Part shown: in pieces, positions 5,083 to 5,632 of the stretch
Layout: each line of letters starts with the position of its first letter
Numbering within the stretch: the stretch's first letter is position 1
Assembly (NCBI GenBank): GCA_937875035.1
Contig: CALNCF010000085.1
Span: 1 to 5,632, forward strand
Source: an uncultured Sphingobacteriaceae bacterium
GTDB lineage: Bacteria; Bacteroidota; Bacteroidia; Sphingobacteriales; Sphingobacteriaceae
Direction of reading: 5' to 3'
DNA: 5,632 nucleotides
Made by a program: the position numbers and the translations under genes
Notes under the pieces: generated by a model
Databases searched by the model: none
The model's input: the letters and a program-made list of their open reading frames with translations, nothing else
Told to the model about the DNA's origin: nothing

Positions 5083-5632
5083 TTACAGCATTTTATACCG
5101 TTTAACGAGGTAAGCGGAAAGGACCTGTCCGAAACCCTGGCGGATATCGGCTTCCACCAGGTCTATTTTATACTGGTGGCATTTTAAGGTCAGCTGCTTC
5201 ATAAAATCAGCCATGGAACGGATATAATGTTCCTTCATTTCGCTGGCGCGCAGCCGCAGCTCTTCCCCGGTTTCCGTATCGACAAAAATATAGGGGCGGT
5301 TATCAAAATCGAAGTCGATCTCTTTCGAACGGTCTGTCGTATGGAACAGCACGACCTCGTGCTTGTTGTGCTTCAGGTGCTGCAGGGCAGAGAACAATTC
5401 ATCCTGGTTGCCGGAATCCATCATATCGCTGAAGATGATCACCATCGAACGTTTATGCATCTGCTCGGCGATCAGGTGCAGCGAAGCAGCCAGGGCGCTT
5501 CCGCGTTTGTCTTTCGCAGGAGTCAGAACCTTTTCCAGCTCGCTGAACAATAATTTCTGGTGACTTTGTGTGGAACGTGCAGGCGAAGAAAATTCCAGCC
5601 GGTCACTGAACAGGCTCAGCCCGAACGCATCG
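5083..5632 (-). CDS. DUF58 domain protein (von Willebrand A-like), C-terminal part, cut by the window edge
   Basis: The reading frame stays open to the right edge, so this is the last 182 residues of a protein that is usually about 290 long in Bacteroidota. Visible segments are GLSLFSDRLEF near the edge, RSMVIIFSDMMDSGNQDEL in the middle (a hydrophobic strand followed by the acidic SDMMD turn of a von Willebrand A-like fold), LQHLKHNKHEVVLFH, NRPYIFVDTETGEELRLRA, and the C-terminal YKIDLVEADIRQGFGQVL. These match the DUF58 family. DUF58 genes commonly sit beside MoxR-type AAA+ ATPase and BatA/BatB-like vWA genes, which would be expected upstream, beyond the window. The protein has no membrane segment in the visible part and is probably cytoplasmic. 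The molecular role of DUF58 is poorly defined; links to MoxR-assisted assembly or envelope stress are only contextual. A TTG at 5548-5550 is internal and is not the start, because the family match continues upstream of it. Confidence 0.9.
   Translation of the reverse strand, partial: DAFGLSLFSDRLEFSSPARSTQSHQKLLFSELEKVLTPAKDKRGSALAASLHLIAEQMHKRSMVIIFSDMMDSGNQDELFSALQHLKHNKHEVVLFHTTDRSKEIDFDFDNRPYIFVDTETGEELRLRASEMKEHYIRSMADFMKQLTLKCHQYKIDLVEADIRQGFGQVLSAYLVKRYKML

Noticed and set aside
5083..5550. A complete 155-residue protein starting at the TTG at 5548-5550
   Set aside because: The frame remains open and DUF58-like (GLSLFSDRLEF) up to the window edge, so the TTG is an internal leucine codon.

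Overview
The window looks like chromosomal DNA from a member of the Bacteroidota. The family Chitinophagaceae or a relative is my best guess, but it is an inference. Four things point this way. There is a type IX secretion type B C-terminal sorting domain (the 'gliding motility-associated' C-terminal domain). There are small secreted proteins with PKD/Ig-like modules. A Spy-like 'sensor of ECF sigma factor' protein sits beside a small single-pass membrane protein. Promoter boxes match the Bacteroidota -7 consensus TAnnTTTG, and most genes lack a Shine-Dalgarno sequence. Base composition is moderate, roughly half G+C by eye.

Layout. Positions 2-868 (+) hold a two-gene unit: a single-pass membrane protein with an acidic tail, then a secreted Spy/CpxP-like protein 9 nt later. 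In related genomes such pairs usually follow an ECF sigma factor gene, which here would lie just left of the window. Converging on it is a CorA-type magnesium channel (877-1779, -). CorA is divergent from a class III PLP aminotransferase (1827-3023, +). The 47-nt gap between these two carries one TAnnTTTG box per strand, each ending exactly 4 nt before its ATG, which suggests that both mRNAs are leaderless or nearly so. A 213-nt non-coding gap with weak hairpins follows (3024-3236).

The right part is entirely on the minus strand. Transcribed from right to left, it holds the C-terminal 182 residues of a DUF58 (von Willebrand A-like) protein (5083-5632, cut by the window edge), a likely terminator, a strong imperfect inverted repeat, a 207-residue secreted PKD/Ig-like protein (4316-4939), and, 26 nt on, a 350-residue secreted protein ending in the type B sorting domain (3237-4289).

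The most interesting unit is this secreted pair. The N-terminal ~90 residues of the two mature proteins align without gaps at a constant one-residue offset. Only the second protein carries a surface-sorting domain. This suggests a duplicated module shared between an anchored and an unanchored partner. No mobile element, CRISPR array, tRNA or rRNA is visible, and most of the window is ordinary chromosomal content.
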